The translations under genes were made by a program, and so were the position numbers. Of a stretch of DNA of 64,000 nucleotides, positions 34,531 to 43,039 are shown one piece after another. How positions within the stretch are numbered: position 1 is the first letter of the stretch; the number at the start of each line of letters is the position of its first letter. The stretch is from Pseudonocardia sp. EC080619-01 (GTDB lineage Bacteria > Actinomycetota > Actinomycetes > Mycobacteriales > Pseudonocardiaceae): assembly GCF_001420995.1 (NCBI RefSeq), contig NZ_CP012185.1:1-64000 (forward strand), in the 5' to 3' direction. Under the pieces are notes generated by a model. The model saw only the letters and a list, made by a program, of their open reading frames with translations. It had not been told where the DNA came from and ran no database searches.

Positions 34531-34722
34531 TCAGTCCTCGAGGCTCAGGGCCTCGGTCGGGCAGGCACGGACCGCTTCCTGAAGCTCGGCCCGCTGTTCC
34601 TCGCTGCCCTCCTCCTTGAGCAGGAGCAGGGAGCCGTCGTCGTCGACCTCGAAGAAGTCGGGCGCGAGTGACTCGCACAGTCCCAACCCGGTGCACTTGT
34701 CGTAGTCCACGCAGACACGCAC
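34531..34722 (-). CDS. 3Fe-4S ferredoxin
   Basis: A 63-residue ferredoxin with cysteines at 10, 16 and 54 (CTGLGLC and CPTEAL) and a non-cysteine residue where a fourth ligand would be, the pattern of 3Fe-4S ferredoxins that serve actinobacterial P450s. It starts 23 bases after the P450 stop, so it is the natural partner of that P450; it may also feed the Rieske oxygenase. The GTG at 34722 follows GAGGAG; an open frame to 34764 adds unlikely residues. Confidence 0.92.
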   Translation of the reverse strand: MRVCVDYDKCTGLGLCESLAPDFFEVDDDGSLLLLKEEGSEEQRAELQEAVRACPTEALSLED

Positions 34723-34745
34723 GGATGTTCTCCTCTCCGATGAGG

Positions 34746-35999
34746 TCAGAGTTCGAGCGTGCACGGCATCGACTTGACGCCGTCCACGAAATTTCCGACG
34801 AGCTGGACGGGCTCGCCTGTCTGCAGATTGGGCACCCGCTCGAGCAGCTGCCCGAACAGAGCCCGCATCTGGGTCTTCGCCAACATGTTCCCCATGCAGA
34901 AGTGCGGTCCACCCCCACCGAAGGCCACGTGCGGATTCGGATCCCGGCGCACGTCGAAGGTGAGCGGATCCTCGAAGACGTCTGCGTCACGATTGCCGGA
35001 TGCGTAGTACATGACCAGCCAGTCGCCCTTGCGGATCTGCTGCCCACGGAACTCGGTGTCCCGGGTGGCGGTCCGCCGGAACGTCATCACCGGGCTCGCC
35101 CAGCGCACGAACTCCTCGATCGCGGTACCGATGGTGGCGTCGTAATCCTGCTGCAAGATCTTGCGCTGGTCCGGAAAACGCGTGAGTGCCTGCATGGTGC
35201 GCGAGATGGTGTTGCGGGTGGTGTCGTTGCCGGCCACCGACAGCAACACGAAGAACGCCGCGATGTCCTCGTCAGTGAGCTTCTCGCCGTCGACCTCGGC
35301 CTGCACCAAGTTCGTCATCAGGTCCGACCGGGGGTTGGCCCGACGGTCCTCCGCCAGGTCGATCCCGATGTTGATCAATGTGATGAGAGAGTTGTTGAGG
35401 AGTTCGGCAGGCTCCTTCCCCGCCCGGACGTCCTCGTCACCCCAGGAGACCATGCCGTCGGCGGCGTGCGCCGCTGCATCCCGACGCTCCGGCGCCAGGC
35501 CGCACATCTCGTAGATCGTCCACATCGGCAGACGACGCGAGACCTGCTCGACGAAGTCGCAGTCGCCCACCTCGATGAGGTCGTCGACGATCCGACGAGC
35601 CTGGTCCTGGATCTGGTCCTCGATCCGCTTGACCTGCTTCGGGGTGAAAGCCGCACTGACCAACTTGCGCAGCTTGGTGTGACGCGGTGCATCGGTGGCC
35701 AAGAACGACGACGCGGCCTCGAGGATGTCATCGGGAACGTCCTCGATCATCACCCCTTGCCCGGAGCAGAAGTCGACCGGGTTCTTGCTGACCGCCTGGA
35801 TGTCTTCGTGGCGGGTGATCGCCCAGAACCCGGCTCCGTCCTCCTGGGGCAACATCGAGCCCTCGGCGGGCGGCTGCCAGCTGACGGGGCGCTCCCGCCG
35901 AAGCACACCCAGCCGTTGCTCACGCTGCTCGGGCGTGAGCGCCCAGAACTCGAGGGTGCCCACGGACACGGCATCGTAGGCAGGACGGGGGTGCGCCAT
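34746..35999 (-). CDS. Cytochrome P450 (CYP124/125/142-like)
   Basis: A 417-residue P450, paralogous to the one at 7255. I-helix AGNDT at about 256-260, ExxR in EEFVRW, heme loop FGGGGPHFCMG with Cys at about 368, and the GNFVDGVKSMP tail. First gene of the operon P450-ferredoxin-MaoC-Rieske. The ATG at 35999 follows AGGGAG; the frame to 36101 reads through the promoter region and is rejected. A 20-base element upstream (36027-36046) recurs before the WS/DGAT gene. The likely reaction is hydroxylation of a methyl or ring carbon of a terpenoid-like substrate. Confidence 0.92.
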   Translation of the reverse strand: MAHPRPAYDAVSVGTLEFWALTPEQREQRLGVLRRERPVSWQPPAEGSMLPQEDGAGFWAITRHEDIQAVSKNPVDFCSGQGVMIEDVPDDILEAASSFLATDAPRHTKLRKLVSAAFTPKQVKRIEDQIQDQARRIVDDLIEVGDCDFVEQVSRRLPMWTIYEMCGLAPERRDAAAHAADGMVSWGDEDVRAGKEPAELLNNSLITLINIGIDLAEDRRANPRSDLMTNLVQAEVDGEKLTDEDIAAFFVLLSVAGNDTTRNTISRTMQALTRFPDQRKILQQDYDATIGTAIEEFVRWASPVMTFRRTATRDTEFRGQQIRKGDWLVMYYASGNRDADVFEDPLTFDVRRDPNPHVAFGGGGPHFCMGNMLAKTQMRALFGQLLERVPNLQTGEPVQLVGNFVDGVKSMPCTLEL

Positions 36000-36026
36000 T
36001 GCTGCTCCCTGCACGGTGGTGGAGGA

Positions 36027-36046
36027 CCGGTTTTTAATTCCGATTC
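36027..36046. promoter_or_regulatory. Regulatory element upstream of the P450-Rieske operon
   Basis: CCGGTTTTTAATTCCGATTC, 27 bases before the P450 start. It matches the element before the WS/DGAT gene (46867-46886, other strand) at 17 of 20 bases, in the same orientation relative to the gene. A shared operator or activator site is likely. Confidence 0.6.
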
Positions 36047-36113
36047 GATGCACGGTCAGGACACCACGGGACTCGCGCCCTGTCAAGCGACCAGCGATCA
36101 CGCCCTCGACTGC

Positions 36114-36132
36114 TTAATCTTACGTCGAAAAC
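36114..36132 (+). promoter_or_regulatory. AT-rich element before the SDR gene
   Basis: TTAATCTTACGTCGAAAAC lies 19 bases before the SDR ATG. TAATCT fits a -10 hexamer as in the elements at 22997 and 63006. No clear -35 is seen. Confidence 0.4.
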
Positions 36133-36151
36133 TTCGGACGAAGGAGCTCTC

Positions 36152-36949
36152 ATGGATCTTGGACATGCCGGCGCTCGCGTCGTCGTCACCGGGGCCGGCG
36201 CCAACATCGGCCGCGGTATCGCTCACGCCTTCGCCCGTGAGGGCGCCCGCGTGGCCGTCGTCGACATCGACTCCGCGCAGGCCGAGCAGGTGGCCGACGA
36301 GGTCCGGGGGCTCGGCGCGCCCGATACCGCGGCGGTGTCGCTTGATCTCACCTCGGAGGGCGCCGGTGAACGGGTCGCGGCAGTCGCCGAGCAGGCCTGG
36401 GGCGGGATCGACGTCCTCGTGAACAACGCAGGCTGGAGCCGACCCGGGTGGTTCACCGACCAGACCGATCGTGAACTGTGGCGCAGGACCGTCGATCTCA
36501 ACCTCCTCGCCGCGGTCGACTGCTCCCAGGCGGCGCTGCGCCTGATGAAGCGAGCCGAGCACGGCGCGATCGCCTTCCTGTCCAGCGATGCCGCGTTCGG
36601 CGCGATCCGACAGGGCATCTACGGCAGCACGAAGGCGGGACTCATCTCGCTGGCCCGCACGATCGCCCGGGAGAACGGCCGGTTCGGGGTGCGTTCCAAC
36701 GTGGTCGCCCCCGGCCTGGTCACGCCCCCGGAAGACACCTCCGTCGGAGAGCACAGCGTCTGGGCCGGCGGACCCGGGTCCTTGTTCACCTCCGACCAGG
36801 TCGAGTCCGTGCTCAAGACACAGGCCCTGCGTCGCCCCACCACGGCCGACGACATCGCCAACGCGGTCGTCTGGATCACCTCACCGACCGCGGCCCGCCA
36901 GGTGACGGGCCAGGTGGTCGCGGTCGGGGGCGGGTCATCGATGCCGTGA
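36152..36949 (+). CDS. SDR oxidoreductase
   Basis: A 265-residue classical SDR with TGAGANIG (about 13-20), NNAGWSRPG, catalytic YGSTK and the C-terminal VTGQVVAVGGGSSMP. Likely a 3-hydroxyacyl-CoA or cyclic alcohol dehydrogenase; the substrate cannot be named. Divergent from the P450-Rieske operon. AAGGAG precedes the ATG. The next plus-strand gene has its own promoter. Confidence 0.87.
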   Translation: MDLGHAGARVVVTGAGANIGRGIAHAFAREGARVAVVDIDSAQAEQVADEVRGLGAPDTAAVSLDLTSEGAGERVAAVAEQAWGGIDVLVNNAGWSRPGWFTDQTDRELWRRTVDLNLLAAVDCSQAALRLMKRAEHGAIAFLSSDAAFGAIRQGIYGSTKAGLISLARTIARENGRFGVRSNVVAPGLVTPPEDTSVGEHSVWAGGPGSLFTSDQVESVLKTQALRRPTTADDIANAVVWITSPTAARQVTGQVVAVGGGSSMP

Positions 36950-36964
36950 CCTCGCGCGGGTGCG

Positions 36965-37010
36965 TTGACCCCGCCACCACGGTTCTCTAGGATGGATTAA
37001 AATTTGCGGT
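36965..37010 (+). promoter_or_regulatory. Promoter with overlapping AT-rich operator for the acyl-CoA dehydrogenase
   Basis: TTGACC (36965-36970) and TAGGAT (36988-36993) are separated by 17 bases, close to the actinomycete housekeeping consensus. GGATTAAAATTTGCGG follows directly at the expected transcription start, where a repressor would block initiation. Confidence 0.7.
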
Positions 37011-37071
37011 GGCGGACGACGACGTCGGCCTGCACGTCCCCGGGAGGACCACCGCCGGAGGAGGAGACCAC

Positions 37072-38238
37072 ATGCACGCCTCGAACATCGTCGCCGACAA
37101 CGAGGAGCGCGCCGCACTGCGCTCCGCGGTGGCGAAGCTGGTCGGCCGTTTCGGGCACGGCTACTTCATGGATCGAGCCAACGCCCACGAAGAACCAGCG
37201 GAGCTGTGGAAGGAACTCGGTTCGGCCGGTTTCCTCGGCGTCCACCTCTCGGAGGAGTACGGCGGCGGTGGCGGCGGCATGGCCGACCTCGCGGTCGTCG
37301 TCGAGGAGTCGGCCGCCCAGGGCGTGCCGCTGCTGATGATGGTCATCTCGCCCGCCATCTGCGGTTCGATCATCGACCAGCACGGCAGCCACGAGATGAA
37401 GCAGCGCTGGCTCCCCGGGATCGCGGACGGATCTTTGAAGATGGCCTTCGCCATCACCGAACCCGACGCGGGGTCCAACAGCCACCAGATCACGACGACG
37501 GCCCACCCCGACGGCGAGGGCTGGCGCATTCGCGGGACGAAGTACTGGACCTCCGGTATCGACGAGGCCGACGCCGTGCTCGTCGTTACCCGGAGTCCGG
37601 AGGCAGGCCGCCACGGCCGTCATCCTCTGTCGCTGTTCGTCGTGCCGACCGACTCCCCCGGCCTCAGCTGGCAGCACATTCCCTCGGCACTGCGCCAGCC
37701 CGAGCATCAGTTCACCGTGTTCTTCGACGACGTCGCGGTCGGACGTGACACTCTGATCGGCACCGAGGGCAACGGACTCCGGCAAGTCTTCGCCGGGCTC
37801 AACCCGGAGCGCATCACCGCCGCCTGCATCAGCAACGGCATCGCGCGATACGCCTTGGAAAAGGCCTGCTCCTACGCCCGCGAGCGCGAGGTGTGGAACG
37901 TGCCGATCGGGTCGCACCAGGGAGTGGCCCATCCACTGGCCGAGGCCTACATCGGGACTCAGCTCTCGCGGCTGATGGCCTACCGCGCCGCCGAGCTGTT
38001 CGACCAGGGTCTCGATGCGGCCGAGGCATCGAACGTGGCCAAGTTCGCCGCGGCGGACTCGTCTCTTCGCACCCTCGATCAGTCCATGCAGGCGCACGGT
38101 GGCAACGGCATGTCCCTGGAGTACGGGCTCGCCGATCTGTGGTTCGTCGCCCGAATGCTCAAGACCGCGCCGGTGAGCCGAGAGATGGTGCTGAACTTCG
38201 TCGCGCAGCGCAGCCTCGGCCTCCCGGCCTCGTACTGA
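37072..38238 (+). CDS. Acyl-CoA dehydrogenase
   Basis: A 388-residue acyl-CoA dehydrogenase with FAITEPDAGSNSHQI mid-domain signature and the MQAHGGNGMSLEYGLADLW C-terminal segment. It lacks the TEIMKEIVGR ending of the two enzymes at 16102 and 23038 and so belongs to a different subgroup. The ATG at 37072 follows GGAGGAGGAG; an upstream in-frame start at 37009 falls in the promoter. Followed 40 bases on by a TetR gene. Confidence 0.92.
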   Translation: MHASNIVADNEERAALRSAVAKLVGRFGHGYFMDRANAHEEPAELWKELGSAGFLGVHLSEEYGGGGGGMADLAVVVEESAAQGVPLLMMVISPAICGSIIDQHGSHEMKQRWLPGIADGSLKMAFAITEPDAGSNSHQITTTAHPDGEGWRIRGTKYWTSGIDEADAVLVVTRSPEAGRHGRHPLSLFVVPTDSPGLSWQHIPSALRQPEHQFTVFFDDVAVGRDTLIGTEGNGLRQVFAGLNPERITAACISNGIARYALEKACSYAREREVWNVPIGSHQGVAHPLAEAYIGTQLSRLMAYRAAELFDQGLDAAEASNVAKFAAADSSLRTLDQSMQAHGGNGMSLEYGLADLWFVARMLKTAPVSREMVLNFVAQRSLGLPASY

Positions 38239-38278
38239 CGAGCTCGGCTCCCGCACCACGACACCGAAGGAGTGGACT

Positions 38279-38944
38279 GTGGACCGCTCGCGTCGAATCG
38301 TCACGACGTCGGCGACCGTGGACGTCGAGGAGCCGGCCTCGAAGGCCGAACAGACCCGTAAACGGATCCTCGACGCGGCGGCCAAGGTCCTCGCGACGAA
38401 GGGCTATGCCGGCACGCGGCTGACCGACATCGCCGCGCTGGCAGGGGTCCGCGCCCCGGCCGTCTACTACTACTTCACCTCGCGGGAGCGACTCGTCGAA
38501 GAAGTGGTGACCACGGGCATGGTCCGCAACCTGGAGCACGTCCGCGCCGCTCTCGACGCGCTCCCGCCACACACCCCCGCCATCGATCGGATCTGTACTG
38601 CCGTCGAGGCGCATCTGCAGGTGGTACTACGCATCTCGGACTACACCATCGCCGCCGTGCGGAACACCTCGCAGCTGCCCGAGGGCATGCGCGCGCGACA
38701 GGTAGCGGCCCAGCAACGCTACGTCGATCTCTGGCGTGAACTGCTCGACGACGCCAGAGCATCAGGCGAGCTCGACCGCGAGCTCGACCCCAGGGCCGCC
38801 CGAATGCTGGTGCTCGGTGCACTGAACTGGGCGTGCGAGTGGTGGGACCCCCGGCGCGGCTCGCTCCACACCGTGATCACGACGGCGCAGATTCTGGTCC
38901 GCCGTGGACTCGTGGCCGCGCCTCCGGCCAGCCGGCCCACGTGA
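38279..38944 (+). CDS. TetR-family regulator
   Basis: A 221-residue regulator with HTH around 42-62 (LTDIAALAGVRAPAVYYYFT) and a C-terminal domain ending RMLVLGALNWACEWWDPRRG. It is a paralogue of the TetR protein at 39776, sharing the YYY recognition-helix end and the LNW-EWWD element. GTG start with AAGGAG seven bases upstream. It follows the acyl-CoA dehydrogenase and may repress that unit. Confidence 0.85.
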   Translation: MDRSRRIVTTSATVDVEEPASKAEQTRKRILDAAAKVLATKGYAGTRLTDIAALAGVRAPAVYYYFTSRERLVEEVVTTGMVRNLEHVRAALDALPPHTPAIDRICTAVEAHLQVVLRISDYTIAAVRNTSQLPEGMRARQVAAQQRYVDLWRELLDDARASGELDRELDPRAARMLVLGALNWACEWWDPRRGSLHTVITTAQILVRRGLVAAPPASRPT

Positions 38945-39701
38945 ACCGACGACGCGAACAACGGCCGGACTCGACCACCGATCCTCCATGACAGCTCGAT
39001 GCGCCGCTGCGGACACGATCACGCGGGCGTTCCCGACATCGCGTCCGCACAGTCCGACGAGAGGGGGCCGACAGGCCCTCACCTCGAGCGGCTGGCCGAG
39101 TCATCCGTTTCTGGACCTACCGAACCTCCGGCAGGCCGAGATGGTCGCATGCCAGAATCCTCGGATCTCCGGATCGAGAAAGTACGGCCGGACCACTGCG
39201 CCACCCGCCTCACGCTCGCTGTTCACGACCTCCAGGTGGCGGATCGTCGCGGACACGACGCCGCCATGTCGTCCAGGCATGTCCGCGACCACTGGCCGTA
39301 CCACCAGCTCAACGACTGATGTCGACCAGCGCGGGGCCGGGCGCTCCCCACCCGGCCCCGCGCATCTCCTCGTTCTGCAACGAAGGTCTCACCATCGACT
39401 CAGCCGGTCAGCGCCCGGACCTGGTCCCGCCGACACATGTCAGGTACCGCCGCCACGGGGGACCCCGGCGACAGAGCCGCGACCGGATGGTGTCTGAACC
39501 CAGCTGCCGACGATGATCCCTCCGCGAGGACGGCTCCTCCGCCGGGGCAGCGTCGACATACCGGCCGGCACCGATCGACCTTCAGCAAGCTTGTCCGGGA
39601 GCGAGCCGAACGGACCGACCACGGTCCACCTCACGATCTCCTCCCGCCCGAACAGGGCTAACAGGGTGCACGGAGGCTGCGGTCTCCAGCGGAGCACCGC
39701 A
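38945..39701. other. Long intergenic region without a supportable gene
   Basis: About 750 bases between two TetR genes. A plus-strand frame (38999-39319, 106 codons) ends just before a hairpin but has no recognisable domain and no clear ribosome binding site; minus-strand frames are equally unconvincing. It could hold a decayed gene. Confidence 0.4.
39329..39363. terminator. GC-rich hairpin inside the intergenic region
   Basis: A perfect 13-bp inverted repeat (39329-39341 and 39351-39363) with a nine-base loop. It may be a terminator for transcription from the upstream TetR gene or a remnant gene. No T tract follows. Confidence 0.55.
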
Positions 39702-39727
39702 ATATTGAATCTACAGTAAAATACTGA
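39702..39727 (+). promoter_or_regulatory. AT-rich operator candidate before the second TetR gene
   Basis: Contains CAGTA-AAA-TACTG, a perfect 5-bp inverted repeat (39714-39726), preceded by TTGAATCTA. TAAAAT and TACAGT could each serve as a -10. Shares TTGA...TAAAA spacing with the elements at 41297 and 44301, pointing to autoregulation by the protein starting at 39776. Confidence 0.55.
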
Positions 39728-39775
39728 AAGTGGCCGGGGCGCGATCGGGCGGATCCGAGGACATATTCTTGAGCG

Positions 39776-40405
39776 GTGACACGGAAAGCGACCACAGCAA
39801 CCCCTGAGGTGGGCAATCCCGACTCGAAGTCTGCGCGGACCAGGACCCGGCTGCTCGACGCAGCCGCGAACGTACTGAGCCGCAAGGGGTTCGCCGGGAC
39901 ACGGCTGTCTGACATCGCCGAGCTCGCACAGATTCAGGCGCCCGCGATCTACTACTACTACCCCTCTCGGGAAGACCTGATCGAGGCCGTGATGGTCACC
40001 GGCGCCTCGACGATGCGGGAGCACATGACCGAGGTCCTCGACGCACTGCCGCCGTCGGCGACCCCGGCCGACCGCATCTCTGCCGCCGTCGAGGCCCAGC
40101 TGCGGCACGAGTTGGAGCTGTCGGACTACGCCCGTGCAGTCATCCGGAACTTCAACCAGATCCCGGAACCTTTCCTCGCCCGGGCGACTGAGCAGAACAA
40201 CCTCTACCAGGGACTCTGGCGTCGGCTGATCGAGGACCTACGTGATGCAGGCCAGCTCCGACCCGACGTCGAACCCTCCATCGCCCGCATGCTCGTGCTC
40301 GGCTGCTTGAACTGGACCGTCGAGTGGTGGGACGCAGAACGCGGTGACATCGACCGGCTCATCGCCGTCGCGCAATCCATGGTGCTGCACTCGCTGCGCC
40401 CCTGA
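39776..40405 (+). CDS. TetR-family regulator (paralogue of 38279-38944)
   Basis: A 209-residue regulator with HTH about 42-62 (LSDIAELAQIQAPAIYYYYP) and the C-terminal RMLVLGCLNWTVEWWDAERG element shared with its paralogue. It precedes a crotonase and SCP2 gene and has similar AT-rich elements before its own gene, before the SCP2 gene and between the reductase and crotonase at 44.3 kb, which would make it a local regulator of the 39.7-48 kb part. GTG start. Confidence 0.86.
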   Translation: MTRKATTATPEVGNPDSKSARTRTRLLDAAANVLSRKGFAGTRLSDIAELAQIQAPAIYYYYPSREDLIEAVMVTGASTMREHMTEVLDALPPSATPADRISAAVEAQLRHELELSDYARAVIRNFNQIPEPFLARATEQNNLYQGLWRRLIEDLRDAGQLRPDVEPSIARMLVLGCLNWTVEWWDAERGDIDRLIAVAQSMVLHSLRP

Positions 40406-40431
40406 CAACAGATTCGAACCACGGTTAGACT
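40402..40431 (+). promoter_or_regulatory. Promoter of the crotonase-SCP2 unit
   Basis: CTGACA (40402-40407) and TAGACT (40426-40431) with 18 bases between, close to the actinomycete consensus. It starts at the stop region of the TetR gene, so the crotonase can be transcribed independently. Confidence 0.65.
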
Positions 40432-40487
40432 CCTTCCGGATGGCGATGCCGCGACCGCTGCCGCTGCAGCTCGAGGGAGGCGACGAG

Positions 40488-41282
40488 ATGACATCAGACG
40501 AACTCATCCGCTACCGGGTCGAAGATGGGATCGGCCGGATCGAGCTGAACCGACCGGCCTCGCTCAACGCGTGGACTCCGCAGATGGGCCACCAACTCCT
40601 GGCTGCCGTGCGGAACGCGAGCGACGACGAGGACGTGCGGGTCGTGCTCGTGACCGGCGCCGGCCGCGCCTTCAGCGCCGGGGCCGACGTGAAGGTCGAG
40701 CGCGACACGACCCCCGATGGCGAACTCGACCTGTCGTCCTGGCTGCGCGACATCTACAACCCCGTGGTCCTAGCGGTCCGGGAAGCGCCCAAACCCTTCG
40801 TCGCTGCGGTGCAGGGGGCCTGTGCCGGGCTCGGGGTCTCGCTCGCATTGGCGTGCGATCTGGTGCTCGCAGCCGAGGACGCCTACTTCCTGCTCGCCTT
40901 CGTGCGTATCGCCGTCATGCCTGACGCTGGCGCGACCTCGTTCCTCGCCGAGCGGATCGGCATCACCCGGGCAAACGAGCTGTGCATGCTCGGCGACAAG
41001 CTCCCGGCTGAGAAAGCGGAGCGCTGGGGTCTGGTCAACGCGGTCCACTCCACCGCCGATCTTCACGATGCCGCAGAAAAGCTGGCAGGCCGCCTCGCCG
41101 TGTCGCCGACGGTGGCGATCGCGAGCATGAAACGTGCGCTGAACACCGCGTGCCACACCCCCCTGGTCGAGCAGGTCGAACTCGAAGCAACCCTGCAGCA
41201 GCGGCATGCGTCGACCTTCGACTACGCCGAGGGCCGGGCCGCATTCATGGCGAAGCGACGGCCCGAGTTTCGCGGCGCGTGA
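40488..41282 (+). CDS. Enoyl-CoA hydratase/isomerase family protein (PaaG-like active site)
   Basis: A 264-residue crotonase. The first glutamate position is not acidic (CAGLGVSLALACD), while the PaaG/ECI-type Asp is present in IAVMPDAGATSFLAERIG. An isomerase role is therefore more likely than hydration. The ATG at 40488 follows GAGGGAGG; the longer frame to 40344 overlaps the TetR gene and is rejected. Followed by the SCP2 gene after 98 bases. Confidence 0.87.
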   Translation: MTSDELIRYRVEDGIGRIELNRPASLNAWTPQMGHQLLAAVRNASDDEDVRVVLVTGAGRAFSAGADVKVERDTTPDGELDLSSWLRDIYNPVVLAVREAPKPFVAAVQGACAGLGVSLALACDLVLAAEDAYFLLAFVRIAVMPDAGATSFLAERIGITRANELCMLGDKLPAEKAERWGLVNAVHSTADLHDAAEKLAGRLAVSPTVAIASMKRALNTACHTPLVEQVELEATLQQRHASTFDYAEGRAAFMAKRRPEFRGA

Positions 41283-41296
41283 CCACCGCCTCTCCG

Positions 41297-41320
41297 ATTA
41301 TTGACTACAGACTAAAAACC
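41297..41320 (+). promoter_or_regulatory. AT-rich element before the second SCP2 gene
   Basis: ATTATTGACTACAGACTAAA followed by AACC. The GACTAAAA core with preceding TTGA is shared with the element at 44301-44321 and, less exactly, with 39702-39727. Probably an operator or promoter for the SCP2 gene. Confidence 0.45.
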
Positions 41321-41380
41321 TGTGAGCCTCTGTATGGCCGGTCTGTCGACCGGTCCGAACATCACGAGAAGGAGGCATCG

Positions 41381-41791
41381 ATGCCCGGCTTCGCCGACGA
41401 GGACGAGCTGTACAAGTACGTCGGAGCGATCTTCGAGAGGGGATTCGCCGACGATGAGCTCGGTCCCAAGATGGCCGCCACCGCCATGGTGTTCGAGACC
41501 AGGTGCACCGAGCCGGAAGCGTCGATCGTCGTCGACATGGCCGGGAAGAAGGTCCACCGGGGAGGCGATGCGGGCCGACCGACCCCGGATGCCGCTCTGC
41601 TCATGACCACCGAGACGGCCAACGCCTACTGGCAGGGCAAGGTCAATCTGCCCTTCGCGATGGCACGGAACAAGATCAAGGTCGAGGGTGACGTCGCCAA
41701 GCTGCTGTCGCTGTCACCACTGGCCAAGAAGCTGTTCCCGCAGTACGTCGAGATCCTCGAAGCCGACGATAGGAGCGATCTGCTCCTCTGA
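41381..41791 (+). CDS. Small SCP2 sterol-carrier domain protein
   Basis: A 136-residue SCP2 protein and paralogue of the one at 8543-8953: same length, with TANAYWQGKVNLPFAMARNKI and LLSLSPLAKKLFPQY in matching positions. Expected to bind a lipid or acyl-CoA in a hydrophobic cavity. Unlike its paralogue it is not beside a P450 gene but follows a crotonase. The ATG at 41381 follows AAGGAGG; an upstream in-frame start at 41150 lies within the crotonase gene. A bidirectional terminator follows. Confidence 0.88.
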   Translation: MPGFADEDELYKYVGAIFERGFADDELGPKMAATAMVFETRCTEPEASIVVDMAGKKVHRGGDAGRPTPDAALLMTTETANAYWQGKVNLPFAMARNKIKVEGDVAKLLSLSPLAKKLFPQYVEILEADDRSDLLL

Positions 41792-41803
41792 TCCACGACG
41801 GCC

Positions 41804-41836
41804 ACGGAGGTCCCGGCTCGAAGCCGGGACCTCCGT
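41804..41836. terminator. Bidirectional terminator between SCP2 and thiolase genes
   Basis: A perfect 15-bp inverted repeat (41804-41818 and 41822-41836) with a three-base loop, placed between the stop codons of two convergent genes. Confidence 0.87.
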
Positions 41837-41840
41837 CGTC

Positions 41841-42992
41841 TCAGAGCCGCTCGATGATCGTCACGTTGGCCTGGCCACCGCCCTCACACATGGTCTGGAG
41901 CCCGTAGCGGGCACCGGTCCGCTCCAGCTCGTGGAGCATCGTGGTGCACAGCCGCGCCCCGGTGGCCCCCAGAGGATGCCCGAGGGCAATGGCGCCGCCG
42001 TTGGGGTTGACACGCTCGGGGTCCGCCCCGGTCTCCTTGATCCACGCCTGGACCACCGACGCGAACGCCTCGTTGATCTCGACGACGTCGATGTCGTCGA
42101 TGGACAGCCCGGTCCGCGACAGCGCGTACGCGGTGGCGGGGATGGGCGCCGTCAGCACCCACGTGGGGTCGTCGCCGCGCACCGAGAGATGGTGCACACG
42201 AGCCCGAGGGGTGAGTCCGTGCGTCCGGACCGCGGTCTCAGACGCGATCATGACCGCGGCTGCTCCGTCCGAGATCTGGCTCGAGACAGCGGCGGTCACC
42301 CGCCCTCCGTCGGCCAACGGCTTGAGCTCGGCCATCTTCTCCATCGTTGTGTCCCGCCGCGGGCCCTCGTCGGCGGAGACCTCGCCATAGGCGATGATCT
42401 CCCGGTCGAACCGGCCCTCGTCGATGGCTCGAAGCGCTCGGCGATGGCTCTCGAGCGCGAACGCCTCCATGTCCTCTCGGCTGATCGACCACTTCTCGGC
42501 GATCATCTCGGCTGCGCGGAACTGCGAGATCTCGGCGTCGCCGTAACGGGCACGCCATCCGGCGCTGCCGCTGAACGGGTCCCCATCGCCGTAGGTCTCG
42601 CCCGCCTGCCAGGCCGACATGATCGGATAGCGGGTCATGTTCTGTACACCGCCGGCGATCACAAGATCGGCGGTCCCCGACATCACGGCCTGAGCCCCGA
42701 AGGCGATCGCCTGCTGACTGGAACCGCACTGCCGGTCGATGGTGACTCCGGGAACGCTCTCCGGAAGACCGGCCACGAGGGCGCACGTCCGCGCGATGTC
42801 GCCTGCCTGGGCCCCGATCTGATCGAGACAGCCGTAGATGACGTCCTCGATCGCAGTCGGGTCGATCCCCGTCCGCTCGACCAGATGACGGATCGGATGT
42901 GCTCCGAGGTCCGCGGGGTGTTCCCCGGACAGACCCCCCTTCCGACGTCCGACAGGCGCCCGGACGGCATCGACGATGTAGGCCTCACCCAT
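41841..42992 (-). CDS. Thiolase, FadA5/FadA6-like
   Basis: A 383-residue thiolase with nucleophile Cys89 in DRQCGSSQQA, NEAFASVVQAW, NPNGGAIALGHPLGATG and the second Cys in MCEGGGQ. The CGSSQQ/CGSGQQ loop and ISDGAAAV...THGLTPRARV segment resemble the steroid thiolases FadA5 and FadA6 of actinobacteria, though this is from memory. It lies 47 bases after the ferredoxin reductase gene in a two-gene operon. Confidence 0.92.
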   Translation of the reverse strand: MGEAYIVDAVRAPVGRRKGGLSGEHPADLGAHPIRHLVERTGIDPTAIEDVIYGCLDQIGAQAGDIARTCALVAGLPESVPGVTIDRQCGSSQQAIAFGAQAVMSGTADLVIAGGVQNMTRYPIMSAWQAGETYGDGDPFSGSAGWRARYGDAEISQFRAAEMIAEKWSISREDMEAFALESHRRALRAIDEGRFDREIIAYGEVSADEGPRRDTTMEKMAELKPLADGGRVTAAVSSQISDGAAAVMIASETAVRTHGLTPRARVHHLSVRGDDPTWVLTAPIPATAYALSRTGLSIDDIDVVEINEAFASVVQAWIKETGADPERVNPNGGAIALGHPLGATGARLCTTMLHELERTGARYGLQTMCEGGGQANVTIIERL

Positions 42993-43039
42993 GAGTTCCT
43001 CTTCTCGTTCTGGTTGCGGAGTACCCGACGGTCGGGGCC

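Noticed and set aside
38999..39319. 106-codon plus-strand frame before the hairpin at 39329
   Set aside because: No recognisable family or good start signal. Position before a hairpin is suggestive but not enough to call a gene.
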